From: JBDTNL01 sp039933785
GTDB taxonomy: Bacteria > Acidobacteriota > Thermoanaerobaculia > Multivoradales > JAGPDF01
DNA: 45,519 nucleotides
Direction of reading: 5' to 3'
Assembly (NCBI GenBank): GCA_039933785.1
Contig: JBDTNL010000030.1
Span: 1 to 45,519, forward strand
Positions 25,142-33,267 of the stretch are shown here, piece by piece. The translations under genes were made by a program, and so were the position numbers. Position 1 is the first letter of the stretch. Every line of letters begins with the position of its first letter. The notes under the pieces are model-generated. The model was not told where the DNA came from. It worked only from the letters and a program-made list of their open reading frames with translations, and searched no databases.

Positions 25142-26344
25142 ATGAACCGTCACTCCCTCGGCTCACTGCTCCTAGTCGCTGTTCTCGTCCCGACGAGCGG
25201 CGTCATGGCGGACGACAAGCCGCCGCATCCGTTGCATCTGGTGGGCGACCACTGGACGGCGTGGGATCCCCCGGCCGCGACTCCCGACGCTCGGATCATC
25301 GTCAAGGGAGACACCCTCTGGGATCTGGCCAAACAGATCAACGGCAATCCGTACTTGTGGCCCCAGCTTTGGGAGCGCAATCAATACATCAAGGACGCGC
25401 ACTGGATCTACCCCGGCGATCCGCTGGACACCGGCGTTCAGGTCGCTCCGGCGACCGTTGCCGAGCAGCCCGGAACGGGCGAGCCTGGCCCGGCCACGCA
25501 AGAGGTGGGGCAGGGCAATGGCGGCGCTCCGGAGAAGCCCGAGACGCCAGGGGTCTTGACCGCGAACGCTGCAGCCAACAGCCCCGAACCCCTGGGCGCA
25601 GAGAGCGACATCTACTGCACCGGATACATCGGCGAGGCCAACGAGACCTTTAGCTACCGGATCGCTGGATCGGAGTACCAAGTGATGTCGCCGCAGCTGA
25701 GCGGCAAGTCATCGAAGGGCAAGCACGACGGAATCTATGGCACCATCGACGCCGTCAAGGTCGGCCTCGATACCGGCGATGTGATCTATATCGACGGCGG
25801 TTCCGCGAGCGGCTTATCGGCCGGAACGGTTCTGACCGCGGTGTTGCCGGGGTCTTCCGTGAAGCATCCGATCTCAGGTTCGAACGCCGGCCGACTCTTC
25901 CAGTATCTCGGTCGGGTGCGGATCCTCTCGGTACAGGAATCCACCGCCATTGCCGAGATCATCCAGTCCTGCCGCCCGTTGTTTGTCGGCGCCCGTCTCA
26001 AGGTCTACGAGCCGGAGCCCGTGCCGCTCGGACGGCGTACCGTGGCGCGGCCGGTGAACGATCCTGCTTCGGCGGCCGAGATGGAATCGGCAGCCACCAT
26101 CCTCCTATCGGGCGACGGCGAGATATCGATGGGACAAGACCACGTCCTGTTCATCGATCGCGGCAGCGATGAGCAGGTGACGCCGGGTGACATGTTCACC
26201 GTGTACCGGAGCAATCGCGAAGGATTCCCGCCGGTGCCGGTGGGCGAGATCGCGGTGCTCTCGGCCCAGCACCACACGGCGCTCGCCAAGGTTCTCGAGT
26301 CGAGCGTGCCGCTGTTCGTCGGCGATCGTCTGGCGCCGAAGTAG
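25142..26344 (+). CDS. Secreted LysM-domain protein with two C-terminal repeats
   Basis: 400 residues from ATG 25142 (TGGAGG upstream). Signal peptide 1-23 (ending VMA-DDK). LysM domain about 53-97: IIVKGDTLWDLAKQINGNPYLWPQLWERN and IYPGDPL, a peptidoglycan-binding module. A Pro/Ala/Glu-rich linker (about 98-150) follows. The C-terminal part holds two similar modules of about 90 residues: one with GDVIYIDGGSASGLSAGTVL and ending RPLFVGARL, the other with DHVLFIDRGSDEQVTPGDMF and ending VPLFVGDRL. I do not know a function for the repeated module. The gene stands alone behind its own promoter. Confidence 0.87.
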   Translation: MNRHSLGSLLLVAVLVPTSGVMADDKPPHPLHLVGDHWTAWDPPAATPDARIIVKGDTLWDLAKQINGNPYLWPQLWERNQYIKDAHWIYPGDPLDTGVQVAPATVAEQPGTGEPGPATQEVGQGNGGAPEKPETPGVLTANAAANSPEPLGAESDIYCTGYIGEANETFSYRIAGSEYQVMSPQLSGKSSKGKHDGIYGTIDAVKVGLDTGDVIYIDGGSASGLSAGTVLTAVLPGSSVKHPISGSNAGRLFQYLGRVRILSVQESTAIAEIIQSCRPLFVGARLKVYEPEPVPLGRRTVARPVNDPASAAEMESAATILLSGDGEISMGQDHVLFIDRGSDEQVTPGDMFTVYRSNREGFPPVPVGEIAVLSAQHHTALAKVLESSVPLFVGDRLAPK

Positions 26345-26384
26345 AAGCCCAGCCTCGATCGACACCAACGTGCAGTCGCGCACA

Positions 26385-26413
26385 TTGCGCGACTGTCTGG
26401 GTGTTGCTATGCT
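26385..26413 (+). promoter_or_regulatory. Promoter of the Fis-type gene
   Basis: TTGCGC (26385-26390), 17-nt spacer, TATGCT (26408-26413). TGCGCGAC occurs both at 26386-26393 and at 26412-26419, flanking the promoter. Because the -10 includes the ATG at 26409, that codon cannot be the start. Confidence 0.55.
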
Positions 26414-26447
26414 GCGCGACCTTCATCGCCTGCAGGAGGTCGTGAGC

Positions 26448-26717
26448 GTGGTCAAGCAGAATCTGAACGGCCGGCTGTTGCAAATCGTCGACGAGCTGGT
26501 GAGCCAGGGCGTGACTCTTGAGCAGGCTCGGCGGGAATTCGAGCGCCAGTTCATCGTCGCGTCTCTGCGTTGCAATTCGGGAAATCTCTGCCGCTCGGCA
26601 CGCTCGCTCGGAGTCCACCGCAACACCCTGCGAAACAAGGTTTCCGACCTCGGTATCGACTCCGAGGACTATCTCCTGCGCACGGCGCATCGGCGCGCGA
26701 CCCGCCGCCAGTCCTAG
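26448..26717 (+). CDS. Small Fis-family helix-turn-helix protein
   Basis: 89 residues from the GTG at 26448, 7 nt after a perfect AGGAGGT; the promoter -10 excludes the upstream ATG. N-terminal helix LNGRLLQIVDELVSQGVTLEQARREFERQFIVASL, then a Fis-type HTH with CRSARSLGVHRNTLRNKVSDLGI. This is the DNA-binding domain found in Fis and at the C-terminus of NtrC-like regulators, here free-standing. It may be a nucleoid protein or local regulator. Between the LysM and lytic transglycosylase genes, with its own promoter. Confidence 0.82.
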   Translation: MVKQNLNGRLLQIVDELVSQGVTLEQARREFERQFIVASLRCNSGNLCRSARSLGVHRNTLRNKVSDLGIDSEDYLLRTAHRRATRRQS

Positions 26718-26850
26718 TACCGTAGCTCGGTTTCCTTCCACAGCTTGGATTCCTATGCCGCAATGGCACGGGAATCGCAACTCCCGGGTTCTAGACGCCT
26801 CGAGCGCTCAATGGACTCGTTTGTCGCAGCTTTAAAATGGAAGGATTTTG

Positions 26851-27576
26851 ATGTCTTACATTATTGTTTTCCGATACTTACGGGCAGTTTGCGTGCTCGC
26901 TTTAGGCCTCGGGACCTGGCTAGTGGCCGCCCCTCTCGACTCGGCCGCGCCGTTGCAAGTGACGCTTCCTCCTTCTGGTCAGCAATTAGCTACCGACCTC
27001 GCTCTCGAAGGCTGGCTGGTCACTTCTTGGAATTCTCGTATAGCGCTCCATTCGTCCGAAGGTTTTCGTGGCCCGTCGCAGAGCGCGGTCACCGATGCCT
27101 TCCAGGTGTTCCCCCGTCCCAGGGTAACGGTGACCTCTCCGTTGCGCTCTGTTCCCTTCGGTAGTGCCATCCATCAGGCCGCCCAACGCTACCGGCTGGA
27201 CAGTTCGCTGGTTGCCGCGATTGTCGAGGTGGAGTCGGGCTTCGACGCCCGCGTGGTGTCTTCGGCGGGTGCCCTCGGGCTGATGCAGGTGATGCCCGAT
27301 ATCGCTGGCGAACATGGCGGTGATCCGTTCGACCCGGCGGTGAACCTCGATGTGGGCACGCGCTACTTCAGCCAGCTGCTGCGACAGTTCGGTGGTGATG
27401 TGCAACTGGCGCTTGCGGCGTACAACGCCGGGCCGACCACGGTCGAGCGCTACGGCAAGGTGCCGCCGTATCGTGAGACCCGCGCGTTCGTGAGAAAAGT
27501 CTTGACGATCTACGAACGCCGGAACCAAGGCAGTGCGCCCGCAATGATCGTGGCGGAGAACAGTCTCGCCCGCTGA
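26851..27576 (+). CDS. Lytic transglycosylase (SLT domain)
   Basis: 241 residues. Hydrophobic N-terminus (about 5-32) as signal or anchor, a variable region to about 100, then the SLT domain: AIHQAAQRYRLDSSLVAAIVEVESGFDARVVSSAGALGLMQVMP with catalytic Glu128, LDVGTRYFSQLLRQFGGDVQLALAAYNAGP, and PYRETRAFVRKVL. It cleaves glycan strands to 1,6-anhydro-muropeptides, the substrates of recycling. ATG 26851 is preceded by GGAAGGA. An A/T-rich TAAAAT (26833-26838) may be its -10. Confidence 0.92.
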   Translation: MSYIIVFRYLRAVCVLALGLGTWLVAAPLDSAAPLQVTLPPSGQQLATDLALEGWLVTSWNSRIALHSSEGFRGPSQSAVTDAFQVFPRPRVTVTSPLRSVPFGSAIHQAAQRYRLDSSLVAAIVEVESGFDARVVSSAGALGLMQVMPDIAGEHGGDPFDPAVNLDVGTRYFSQLLRQFGGDVQLALAAYNAGPTTVERYGKVPPYRETRAFVRKVLTIYERRNQGSAPAMIVAENSLAR

Positions 27577-27600
27577 TCGCGGGCCCGCCGTTTCAAAATT
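27568..27600 (+). terminator. Terminator of the lytic transglycosylase gene
   Basis: GCCCGC-TGATC-GCGGGC stem-loop whose loop holds the TGA stop codon, followed by CCGCCGTTTCAAAATT. The U-tract is weak and distant. Confidence 0.35.
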
Positions 27601-27604
27601 AGGG

Positions 27605-27775
27605 CTAGGGCTTGGGCTGCGGGTCGTCCGGACCGTCGTCGCCCTTCATTCCGCGTCGGAAGTTGCGGATCCCATCTCCGAGCCCCTTGCCCAGGGCGGG
27701 CAGGCGCGAACCACCGAAGATGATCAGGACGATCACGAAAAGAACGAGCAATTCTGGAAAGCCCAGGTTGGGCAT
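27605..27775 (-). CDS. tatA: Twin-arginine translocase subunit, TatA/E family
   Basis: 56 residues: MPNLGFPELLVLFVIVLII, then FGGSRLPALGKGLGDGIRNFR and a short acidic, Pro-rich tail. A single N-terminal membrane helix, the FG hinge and the LPxLGKxLG amphipathic helix are the TatA/E signature. TatA forms the pore part of the Tat export machine for folded proteins. GGGAGG precedes the ATG. It follows amgK by 46 bp on the same strand and may have its own -10 (TACACT, 27829-27824). No tatB or tatC in the window. It is short for TatA, close to TatE or minimal forms. Confidence 0.92.
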   Translation of the reverse strand: MPNLGFPELLVLFVIVLIIFGGSRLPALGKGLGDGIRNFRRGMKGDDGPDDPQPKP

Positions 27776-27821
27776 CTCGACCTCCCGCTGCTCCGCCGCT
27801 TCATGCGGCGATCAGCGTCGA

Positions 27822-28799
27822 TCAGTGTAGCAGATCCCTTCGCTCGAAATGCCGGCGCAGCGCCCCCGCGAGGCCCACTCCCTCGGGCAAGCTGCCGAGA
27901 TGATCGAGTGCGCGCGCCAGCGTTGGAGCGATCAGGGGCAGGTGTCGATCGCTTCCGCGACCGGCGAAGGCGCGAAAGGTTCCGATAGCCTTGAACCCAC
28001 GTTGCACCGCCGCCCGCCGGTACGACCCCGGCGCGACTTCGAGGGCAGACGCAATCTCCAGCAGTGAGGACTCAGTCTGCGGGGGAGCAAACAGGCTGTC
28101 GTTGAGCAGCGACGCCCAGTCGTACCCCGGTGGCCCAAGGCGCAGGTCCTGATGGTCGATTACGGCGAGGGTGTCGTCAGCTAGCGGCACGAGATTGCGC
28201 GCCATGTAGTCGCGGTGACAAGGCACGCGTGCCTCCTCGTCGAGCGCCACACAGATCTGTTCGAACGCAGTACGCAGGTCGGTCGCCAGCGGGGGGTCTT
28301 GCTCGAGTCCGCAGGGCAGGAGGAACAATTCCCAGGTCTGTTCTAGCTCGCGCCCGAGAAGGGCTCCATCGAGCGGCGGGTTGAGCGCGACCAGGGCCAT
28401 GGGCTCGATTCGGCGCAGCTTCAAGAGGATCTCTCCAGCGCGTTCGAACCAGATCCTCCGTTCATGGTCGCCGAACGCCTTCTCATAAAGCGTCTCGGAG
28501 CCAAGGTCCTCGAGCAGCATCAAACCATTCGCGACGTCGCTCGCCAGGATGTTGGGAACTCGGATCGCCGCCTGCTCGAGCAGACCGCTCGTGCGGAGAA
28601 AGCGTTCCGCCTGAGGCCGCACCTCCGCCGGGTACTGGGCGAGGATCGCTGACCCTGCGTTCTTCGACAGCGCGCGCACGTACCGCCGTGGCGAGACGTC
28701 TCCGCCAAGCGGAATCAACCTCTCGGCGGGAAATCCGTGCTCGGTCAGCCAGACGTGCAGCGCTGGAGCGGAGAATTCCAAGGCGTCGGGAAGCTGCAT
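27822..28799 (-). CDS. amgK: N-acetylmuramate/N-acetylglucosamine kinase-like aminoglycoside phosphotransferase
   Basis: 325 residues from ATG 28799; the frame is open 294 nt further but overlaps the divergent gene. APH-fold kinase: LGGDVSPRRYVRAL (nucleotide loop, about 31-44), LLEDLGSETLYE, catalytic HRDYMARNLV (His195, Asp197) and metal-binding VIDHQDLRLGPPGYDWASLLNDS (Asp215). The last two motifs match the AmgK subgroup, which phosphorylates MurNAc at C1 in muropeptide recycling. In pseudomonads amgK is beside murU; here tatA follows instead, so specificity is inferred. TAGCGT lies 11 nt before the ATG. Confidence 0.82.
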   Translation of the reverse strand: MQLPDALEFSAPALHVWLTEHGFPAERLIPLGGDVSPRRYVRALSKNAGSAILAQYPAEVRPQAERFLRTSGLLEQAAIRVPNILASDVANGLMLLEDLGSETLYEKAFGDHERRIWFERAGEILLKLRRIEPMALVALNPPLDGALLGRELEQTWELFLLPCGLEQDPPLATDLRTAFEQICVALDEEARVPCHRDYMARNLVPLADDTLAVIDHQDLRLGPPGYDWASLLNDSLFAPPQTESSLLEIASALEVAPGSYRRAAVQRGFKAIGTFRAFAGRGSDRHLPLIAPTLARALDHLGSLPEGVGLAGALRRHFERRDLLH

Positions 28800-28865
28800 G
28801 CGGCGTGAAAACGCTAGCACAGGGTCTCGGCCGAGCCGCGCGTTGACACGCGGCAGGCCGGCGAG

Positions 28866-28871
28866 TAGTTT
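28866..28871 (+). promoter_or_regulatory. -10 element of the small unknown gene before rlmN
   Basis: TAGTTT, 7 nt, GTG 28879; no Shine-Dalgarno, leaderless arrangement. Confidence 0.4.
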
Positions 28872-28878
28872 GATCGCC

Positions 28879-29199
28879 GTGAGGGAACAACCTGGAGTGC
28901 GCGAACGCCGCCTGCGGCAGCTGCTGCACGACCTCGAGCGCGCCATCGCCGGCGCGATCGACTCGCCGGAAGTCCTCGAGCACTTGCGGCGCATCCAGGC
29001 CGAGGGGCTGCAACTGCGGGTGAGCTTCGACTGCAAGCCACAGGAGTCCGAACCTTCGGGCGTGACGCCTGCCACGCCCGCGGAGAGCCGCAAGTCCGCG
29101 GCGCGGATTCCGAGTCCGGTGTTTCGTATTCACAGCGAAGACCTCGCCTTCCTGCGCTCGATCGGCATCGATCCGACCCGACGGCGCCGCACGCGCTGA
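28879..29199 (+). CDS. Conserved-looking small protein of unknown function
   Basis: 106 residues from the GTG at 28879, chosen because TAGTTT lies 7 nt upstream and the region before it has no protein-like composition. N-terminal half is helical and charged (RERRLRQLLHDLERAIAGAI, VLEHLRRIQAEGLQLRVSFDCK), then a Ser/Pro-rich linker, then FRIHSEDLAFLRSIGIDPTRRRRTR. The ordered C-terminal motif suggests a real conserved protein. No family recognised. Its stop is 12 bp before rlmN, so the two are probably co-transcribed; a link to RNA or translation is a guess from context only. Confidence 0.65.
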   Translation: MREQPGVRERRLRQLLHDLERAIAGAIDSPEVLEHLRRIQAEGLQLRVSFDCKPQESEPSGVTPATPAESRKSAARIPSPVFRIHSEDLAFLRSIGIDPTRRRRTR

Positions 29200-29211
29200 G
29201 CGTCGCCGATC

Positions 29212-30291
29212 ATGGCGGCTACCGACATCGAATCGCGGGCCGATCTGCTCGGGTTGTCCCGTTCAGAGCTGGAAGAGCAGATCCTGCCCGTGGTGGGCAA
29301 GCGGTTTCGGGTCGAGCAGGTCTACGACGCGCTCCACCGCCGCGCGGTGGGCGAGTTCTCCGAAATAACCGAGCTCGCGAAGAGCCTACGTCTCGAGCTC
29401 GCGGAGCGTTTTCGCATCGGAGTGCCGGAGATCGAGGAGCGCCGGGTTTCGACCGACGGCACCCGGAAATATCTGCTCAAGCTGCGCGATGGCGCCTCGG
29501 TCGAGGCGGTCGACATTCCTGATCGCGGCCGCCATACCCTGTGCATTTCGAGCCAAGCGGGTTGCGCCCTGGCCTGCCGGTTCTGCGTCACCGGCTTCTG
29601 GGGCGCCGGCCGCAGTCTCACCGCCGGAGAGATCGTGGGTCAGGTTCAGGCGATTCGGCGTGATGAACCTCCGATGGGAGAGAGCCTGAATCTGGTGTTC
29701 ATGGGCATGGGTGAGCCGCTGCTCAATCTGCAAAACCTCGAAAGCGCGATCGCGGTCCTCTCGGAGATCATTTCGCTGCGGCGCATCACGGTCTCGACCG
29801 CAGGGGTAGTTCCGGGAATCGAGGCCCTGGCGCAGTGGAAGCGCCGGCCGAACCTGGCGGTGTCTCTGCACGCGCCGGACGACGATCGCCGCAGTGAGCT
29901 GATGCCGATCAACCGCTCCTATCCTCTGGTGGAGCTCATGCGCGTGCTGCGAAACTACCCGCTCGAACCGCGCCGACGCATCACCTTCGAGTACATCCTG
30001 ATTCGCGACTTCAACGACAGCCTGCGGGATGCCGATGCGTTGGCGAAACTGCTGCGGGGGATGAGCGCGAAGGTGAACCTGATTCCGGCGAACCCCGATC
30101 CGGTGCTCGGGGACACCATGGTTCCGCCGCTGCCGCAAGTGGTGAGCGCCTTCCAGCAGCGCCTGCTTGACCGTGGCTACACCACCACGGTGCGGCGCCG
30201 TCGCGGCGACGACGTCTCGGCCGCCTGCGGTCAGCTGCGTGCGTTCGCCCGCGAACCCCGGGGCTTCCGGCGCAGCAACCTAAGTCTCTGA
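29212..30291 (+). CDS. rlmN: 23S rRNA (adenine-2503-C2)/tRNA methyltransferase, radical SAM
   Basis: 359 residues. N-terminal helical region with KRFRVEQVYDALHRR, then the radical SAM motif CALACRFC (Cys118, 122, 125), FMGMGEPLLNL, TVSTAGVVPGI, AVSLHAPDDDRR, and the C-terminal catalytic cysteine in DDVSAACGQL (Cys339). RlmN adds the C2 methyl group to A2503 of 23S rRNA and to some tRNAs. Missing nothing essential. Convergent with pgeF, overlapping it by 12 bp. Confidence 0.96.
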   Translation: MAATDIESRADLLGLSRSELEEQILPVVGKRFRVEQVYDALHRRAVGEFSEITELAKSLRLELAERFRIGVPEIEERRVSTDGTRKYLLKLRDGASVEAVDIPDRGRHTLCISSQAGCALACRFCVTGFWGAGRSLTAGEIVGQVQAIRRDEPPMGESLNLVFMGMGEPLLNLQNLESAIAVLSEIISLRRITVSTAGVVPGIEALAQWKRRPNLAVSLHAPDDDRRSELMPINRSYPLVELMRVLRNYPLEPRRRITFEYILIRDFNDSLRDADALAKLLRGMSAKVNLIPANPDPVLGDTMVPPLPQVVSAFQQRLLDRGYTTTVRRRRGDDVSAACGQLRAFAREPRGFRRSNLSL

Positions 30292-30999
30292 CTGGAGCCA
30301 AGCGAAGGCCAGATTGCGGCCGGCGTCCTTGCCGTCCCGGCGATAGCTCCATAGCCATTCGGGATGACAACACGTGCAGATCGCAACCGTGTGCACGGTG
30401 CGTACACCGAGGCGCGTCAGCTGCTCGCGGACAGCGGCCTGCAGATCAAGGTGGGGCTTCTGCGACGCGCCGGTCGAGGCCACGGTGCTGGAGCTTGCCG
30501 CGATGACTTGCGCGGCCACCTCATCGCCGACTTCGTAGCAGCAAGGGCCGACCGCGGGCCCGATCCATGCCTCGAGGCTCGCGGCAGGTGCGACGAACCG
30601 CGAGATCGAGTTCTCGACCACCCCGCCGACGATGCCCCTCCAACCGGCGTGGACCGCCGCGATCTCGGCGCCGGACGCAATCGCGATCGGCACGCAATCC
30701 GCTGTCGCAATCGCGAGCACAAGGCCCGGGGTCGACGCATACAAGGCGTCTCCAATTCCGCACTCCCCGTCCACCGCCGCGAGAACCTCCGCGGAATGGA
30801 CTTGGCGAGGCCACGCAAGCCGAGAAGGAGCCGACACGCTGGGCAGGGCTCGAACGCCGAGCGCGAGCGCCTCGACGCGGCCCCCGCTGGCGGCACGTCC
30901 CACGAAGCGGATGTGAGCTCGCTCATGCGATCCGACCCAGACCGCGGCGCCGGTCGAGAGGTCGGGGGGCTGCTTCGTGAGCGTTGAGTTCGGTTGCAT
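30280..30999 (-). CDS. pgeF: Peptidoglycan editing factor / purine nucleoside phosphorylase (laccase-domain, YfiH family)
   Basis: 239 residues. Zinc ligands visible: His68 in RQVHSAEV, Cys102 in ATADCVPIAIA, His117 in AVHAGWRGIVGG. Also WIGPAVGPCCYEVGDEV and CTCCHPEWLWSYRRDG near the end, all family signatures. YfiH proteins have adenosine deaminase/phosphorylase activity in vitro and, as PgeF, prevent wrong amino acids in peptidoglycan stems. Divergent from gatB with a 47-bp gap. Confidence 0.92.
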   Translation of the reverse strand: MQPNSTLTKQPPDLSTGAAVWVGSHERAHIRFVGRAASGGRVEALALGVRALPSVSAPSRLAWPRQVHSAEVLAAVDGECGIGDALYASTPGLVLAIATADCVPIAIASGAEIAAVHAGWRGIVGGVVENSISRFVAPAASLEAWIGPAVGPCCYEVGDEVAAQVIAASSSTVASTGASQKPHLDLQAAVREQLTRLGVRTVHTVAICTCCHPEWLWSYRRDGKDAGRNLAFAWLQSET

Positions 31000-31032
31000 C
31001 GAGACTCGAGGGCGGCTTCGCGGGCCGCAAGG

Positions 31033-31038
31033 TAGACT
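31033..31038 (+). promoter_or_regulatory. -10 element of gatB (leaderless type)
   Basis: TAGACT, 8 nt, ATG 31047; same hexamer and spacing as before the PASTA-rpe operon. No Shine-Dalgarno. Confidence 0.5.
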
Positions 31039-31046
31039 ACCGCGCT

Positions 31047-32495
31047 ATGTCGTTCGAGGCTGTCATCGGACTCGAGGTGCACGTCCAGCTGCTGACCGCG
31101 AGCAAGATGTTCTGCCGCTGCCCCAACGTGTTTGGGGCCGAGCCCAACACCCTGATCTGCCCGGTATGCCTCGGCTACCCGGGGACTCTGCCGGTGGCGA
31201 ATCGCCAGGCGGTCGACCTGGCGACGACTCTCGCCCTGGCCCTCGGCTGCACGGTGAAGGAGCACTCGGTTTTCGCGCGCAAGAACTACTTCTATCCCGA
31301 TCTGCCCAAGGGTTATCAAATTAGCCAATTCGATCAGCCGCTGGCGGAGGGCGGCAGCCTGGCGCTCACTGGCGAAGATGCGCGCATTCGCATTCATCGC
31401 CTGCATCTGGAGGAAGACGCGGGGAAGCTGCTGCATGAGGTCCCAGGCGGCCGCCCGTTGCCGGGTCAGAGCTTGGTCGATTTCAACCGTTGCGGCGTGC
31501 CGTTGGTCGAAATCGTGTCCGAGCCCGACCTGCGTAGCGCCGAGCAGGCTCAGGACTACCTGCAAACCCTGCATCAAGTACTGCTGTACACCCGGACGAG
31601 CGATGGCAACATGGAGGAGGGGAGTCTGCGCTGCGACGCCAACGTCTCCCTCCGGCCGCGCGGCGAGCAGCGCCTGGGCACCAAGGCCGAGGTCAAGAAC
31701 CTGAACTCCTTCCGGAACGTGGCGCGAGCCATCCAATACGAGATCCAGCGCCAGACCAGGATCCTCGAGGCGGGACAGGTGGTGGCGCCGGAAACTCGCA
31801 GCTTCGAGGCAGGCGAGGGTGTCACGCGCACGCTCCGCGGCAAGGAGGAGGCTCACGACTACCGCTACTTTCCGGATCCGGATCTACCGCCGCTTCAACT
31901 CACGAAGGAGCGTCTCGCGACCCTGGTGGCGCAACTGCCCGAGTTGCCATGGACGCGCCGCCGCCGCTTCGCCGAGCAGTACGGGCTCTCCGCCATCGAT
32001 GCGCGAGAGCTGACGAGCGCGCGCGAGCTCGCCGAATACTTCGAGAGTGCTGTCGCGCTGCTCCCGGGCGCTGCCAAGGCGGTGGCGAATTGGATCGTGA
32101 ACGAGGTGCGCCGCGAGCTCAAGGAGCGGCGATCCGAGGTTCGTGAGGCCCTGCCGGTCGAGCGCCTGGTCGCTCTCGTCGCGATGGTCGAACGAGGCGA
32201 GCTCTCGAGCAGCGCGGCCAAAGAGGTCTTCACCGCCATCTGGACGAGCGGAGAGAATCCGCAGGCGGCGGTCGATCGCCTGGGCCTTCGCCAGGTGAGC
32301 GACGAGAGCCAGATTCAGCAGTGGGCGGACTCGACCGTCGCGGCGTTCCCCGCGCAAGCCGAGCAGTATCGATCGGGCAAGGCGCAGGTCCTCGGCTTTC
32401 TCGTCGGCCAAGCGATGAAGCGCTCGAGCGGTAGCGCTCAGCCGGCCGCCGTGCAGGCTGCCCTGCAAAAGAGCCTCGGCCCTCTTCCTTCCTGA
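31047..32495 (+). CDS. gatB: Asp-tRNA(Asn)/Glu-tRNA(Gln) amidotransferase subunit B
   Basis: 482 residues. EAVIGLEVHVQLLTASKMFCRC, CPVCLGYPGTLPVAN, KNYFYPDLPKGYQISQFDQPL, LEEDAGKLLHE, GVPLVEIVSEPDLRSAEQA, GSLRCDANVSLRP and a C-terminal GatB/YqeY helical domain. GatB is the kinase and tRNA-binding subunit of GatCAB, which turns misacylated Glu-tRNA(Gln) into Gln-tRNA(Gln). gatA and gatC are not in the window. Followed after 1 bp by ftsE. Confidence 0.96.
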   Translation: MSFEAVIGLEVHVQLLTASKMFCRCPNVFGAEPNTLICPVCLGYPGTLPVANRQAVDLATTLALALGCTVKEHSVFARKNYFYPDLPKGYQISQFDQPLAEGGSLALTGEDARIRIHRLHLEEDAGKLLHEVPGGRPLPGQSLVDFNRCGVPLVEIVSEPDLRSAEQAQDYLQTLHQVLLYTRTSDGNMEEGSLRCDANVSLRPRGEQRLGTKAEVKNLNSFRNVARAIQYEIQRQTRILEAGQVVAPETRSFEAGEGVTRTLRGKEEAHDYRYFPDPDLPPLQLTKERLATLVAQLPELPWTRRRRFAEQYGLSAIDARELTSARELAEYFESAVALLPGAAKAVANWIVNEVRRELKERRSEVREALPVERLVALVAMVERGELSSSAAKEVFTAIWTSGENPQAAVDRLGLRQVSDESQIQQWADSTVAAFPAQAEQYRSGKAQVLGFLVGQAMKRSSGSAQPAAVQAALQKSLGPLPS

Positions 32496-32496
32496 C

Positions 32497-33267
32497 GTGA
32501 TCCAGTTCTTCCATGTCGGCAAGAATTTTCCCGGCGGCCAGGTGGGCCTGGATGACGTTTCGTTCGAGATCGCGCGCGGCGAAATGGTGTTCATCACCGG
32601 CGCGAGCGGGGCCGGCAAGACGACGCTGTTGAAGCTGATCTTTCGCGAGGACTCGCCTTCGCATGGGCAGATCGTAGTCAACGGCCGCAACGTCTCGTCC
32701 TTGCCGCGCGGCAAGATCCCCTTCCTGCGCCGTACCATTGGCGTGGTCTTTCAGGATTTTCGCTTGATCCCGCGCAAGACCGTGTTCGAGAACGTCACTT
32801 ACCTGCCGCGTATTCTCGGCATGGAGAAGGAGCTGCAGCGGCGCCTGGCGTACGAGACCCTGCGTCGAGTGGGCCTCGCGCACCGCTTGAATGCTTTCCC
32901 GCCGCAGCTTTCCGGCGGTGAGAAGCAGCGCGTGGCGATCGCCCGGGCGTTGATCAACGATCCGGAGATCCTGCTCGCCGACGAACCGACGGGCAACCTC
33001 GACCCCGACCTCTCGCGCGAGATCCTGGATCTTTTCGTCGATCTCAACTTGCGCGGCACGACGGTGCTCCTGGCGACGCATGATCGTGTGCTGATCGAAC
33101 GCCTGGGCCGCCGCGTGCTCACCCTAGAGCGTGGACTCCTGATTCAGGACCGCCCGAGGTCGAACCTTCCCGAGGCGCCGCCCTTGCTACGCGAGGTGCA
33201 TGAAGTCGAAGAGGTCGCCGAGGAGCCGCCCAACGGCGCCGTTCATTCGGACGAGGATCAACGGTGA
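32497..33267 (+). CDS. ftsE: Cell division ATP-binding protein FtsE
   Basis: 256 residues, GTG start. IQFFHVGKNFPGG is the typical FtsE opening (compare YPGG). Walker A GASGAGKTT (35-43), LSGGEKQRVAIARA signature, ILLADEPTGNLD Walker B, and ATHD. A final 35-residue acidic tail (after LIQDRPRS) is longer than in most FtsE. With FtsX it forms an ABC-like complex that activates periplasmic wall amidases at the septum. GTGA overlap with ftsX shows coupling. Confidence 0.95.
   Translation: MIQFFHVGKNFPGGQVGLDDVSFEIARGEMVFITGASGAGKTTLLKLIFREDSPSHGQIVVNGRNVSSLPRGKIPFLRRTIGVVFQDFRLIPRKTVFENVTYLPRILGMEKELQRRLAYETLRRVGLAHRLNAFPPQLSGGEKQRVAIARALINDPEILLADEPTGNLDPDLSREILDLFVDLNLRGTTVLLATHDRVLIERLGRRVLTLERGLLIQDRPRSNLPEAPPLLREVHEVEEVAEEPPNGAVHSDEDQR

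Noticed and set aside
26409..26447. ATG at 26409 as the start of the Fis-type protein
   Set aside because: It lies inside the promoter -10 TATGCT; GTG 26448 follows a perfect AGGAGGT at 7 nt.
30417..31856. 479-codon open frame on the minus strand
   Set aside because: Shadow of pgeF and gatB, both of which have full family motifs.
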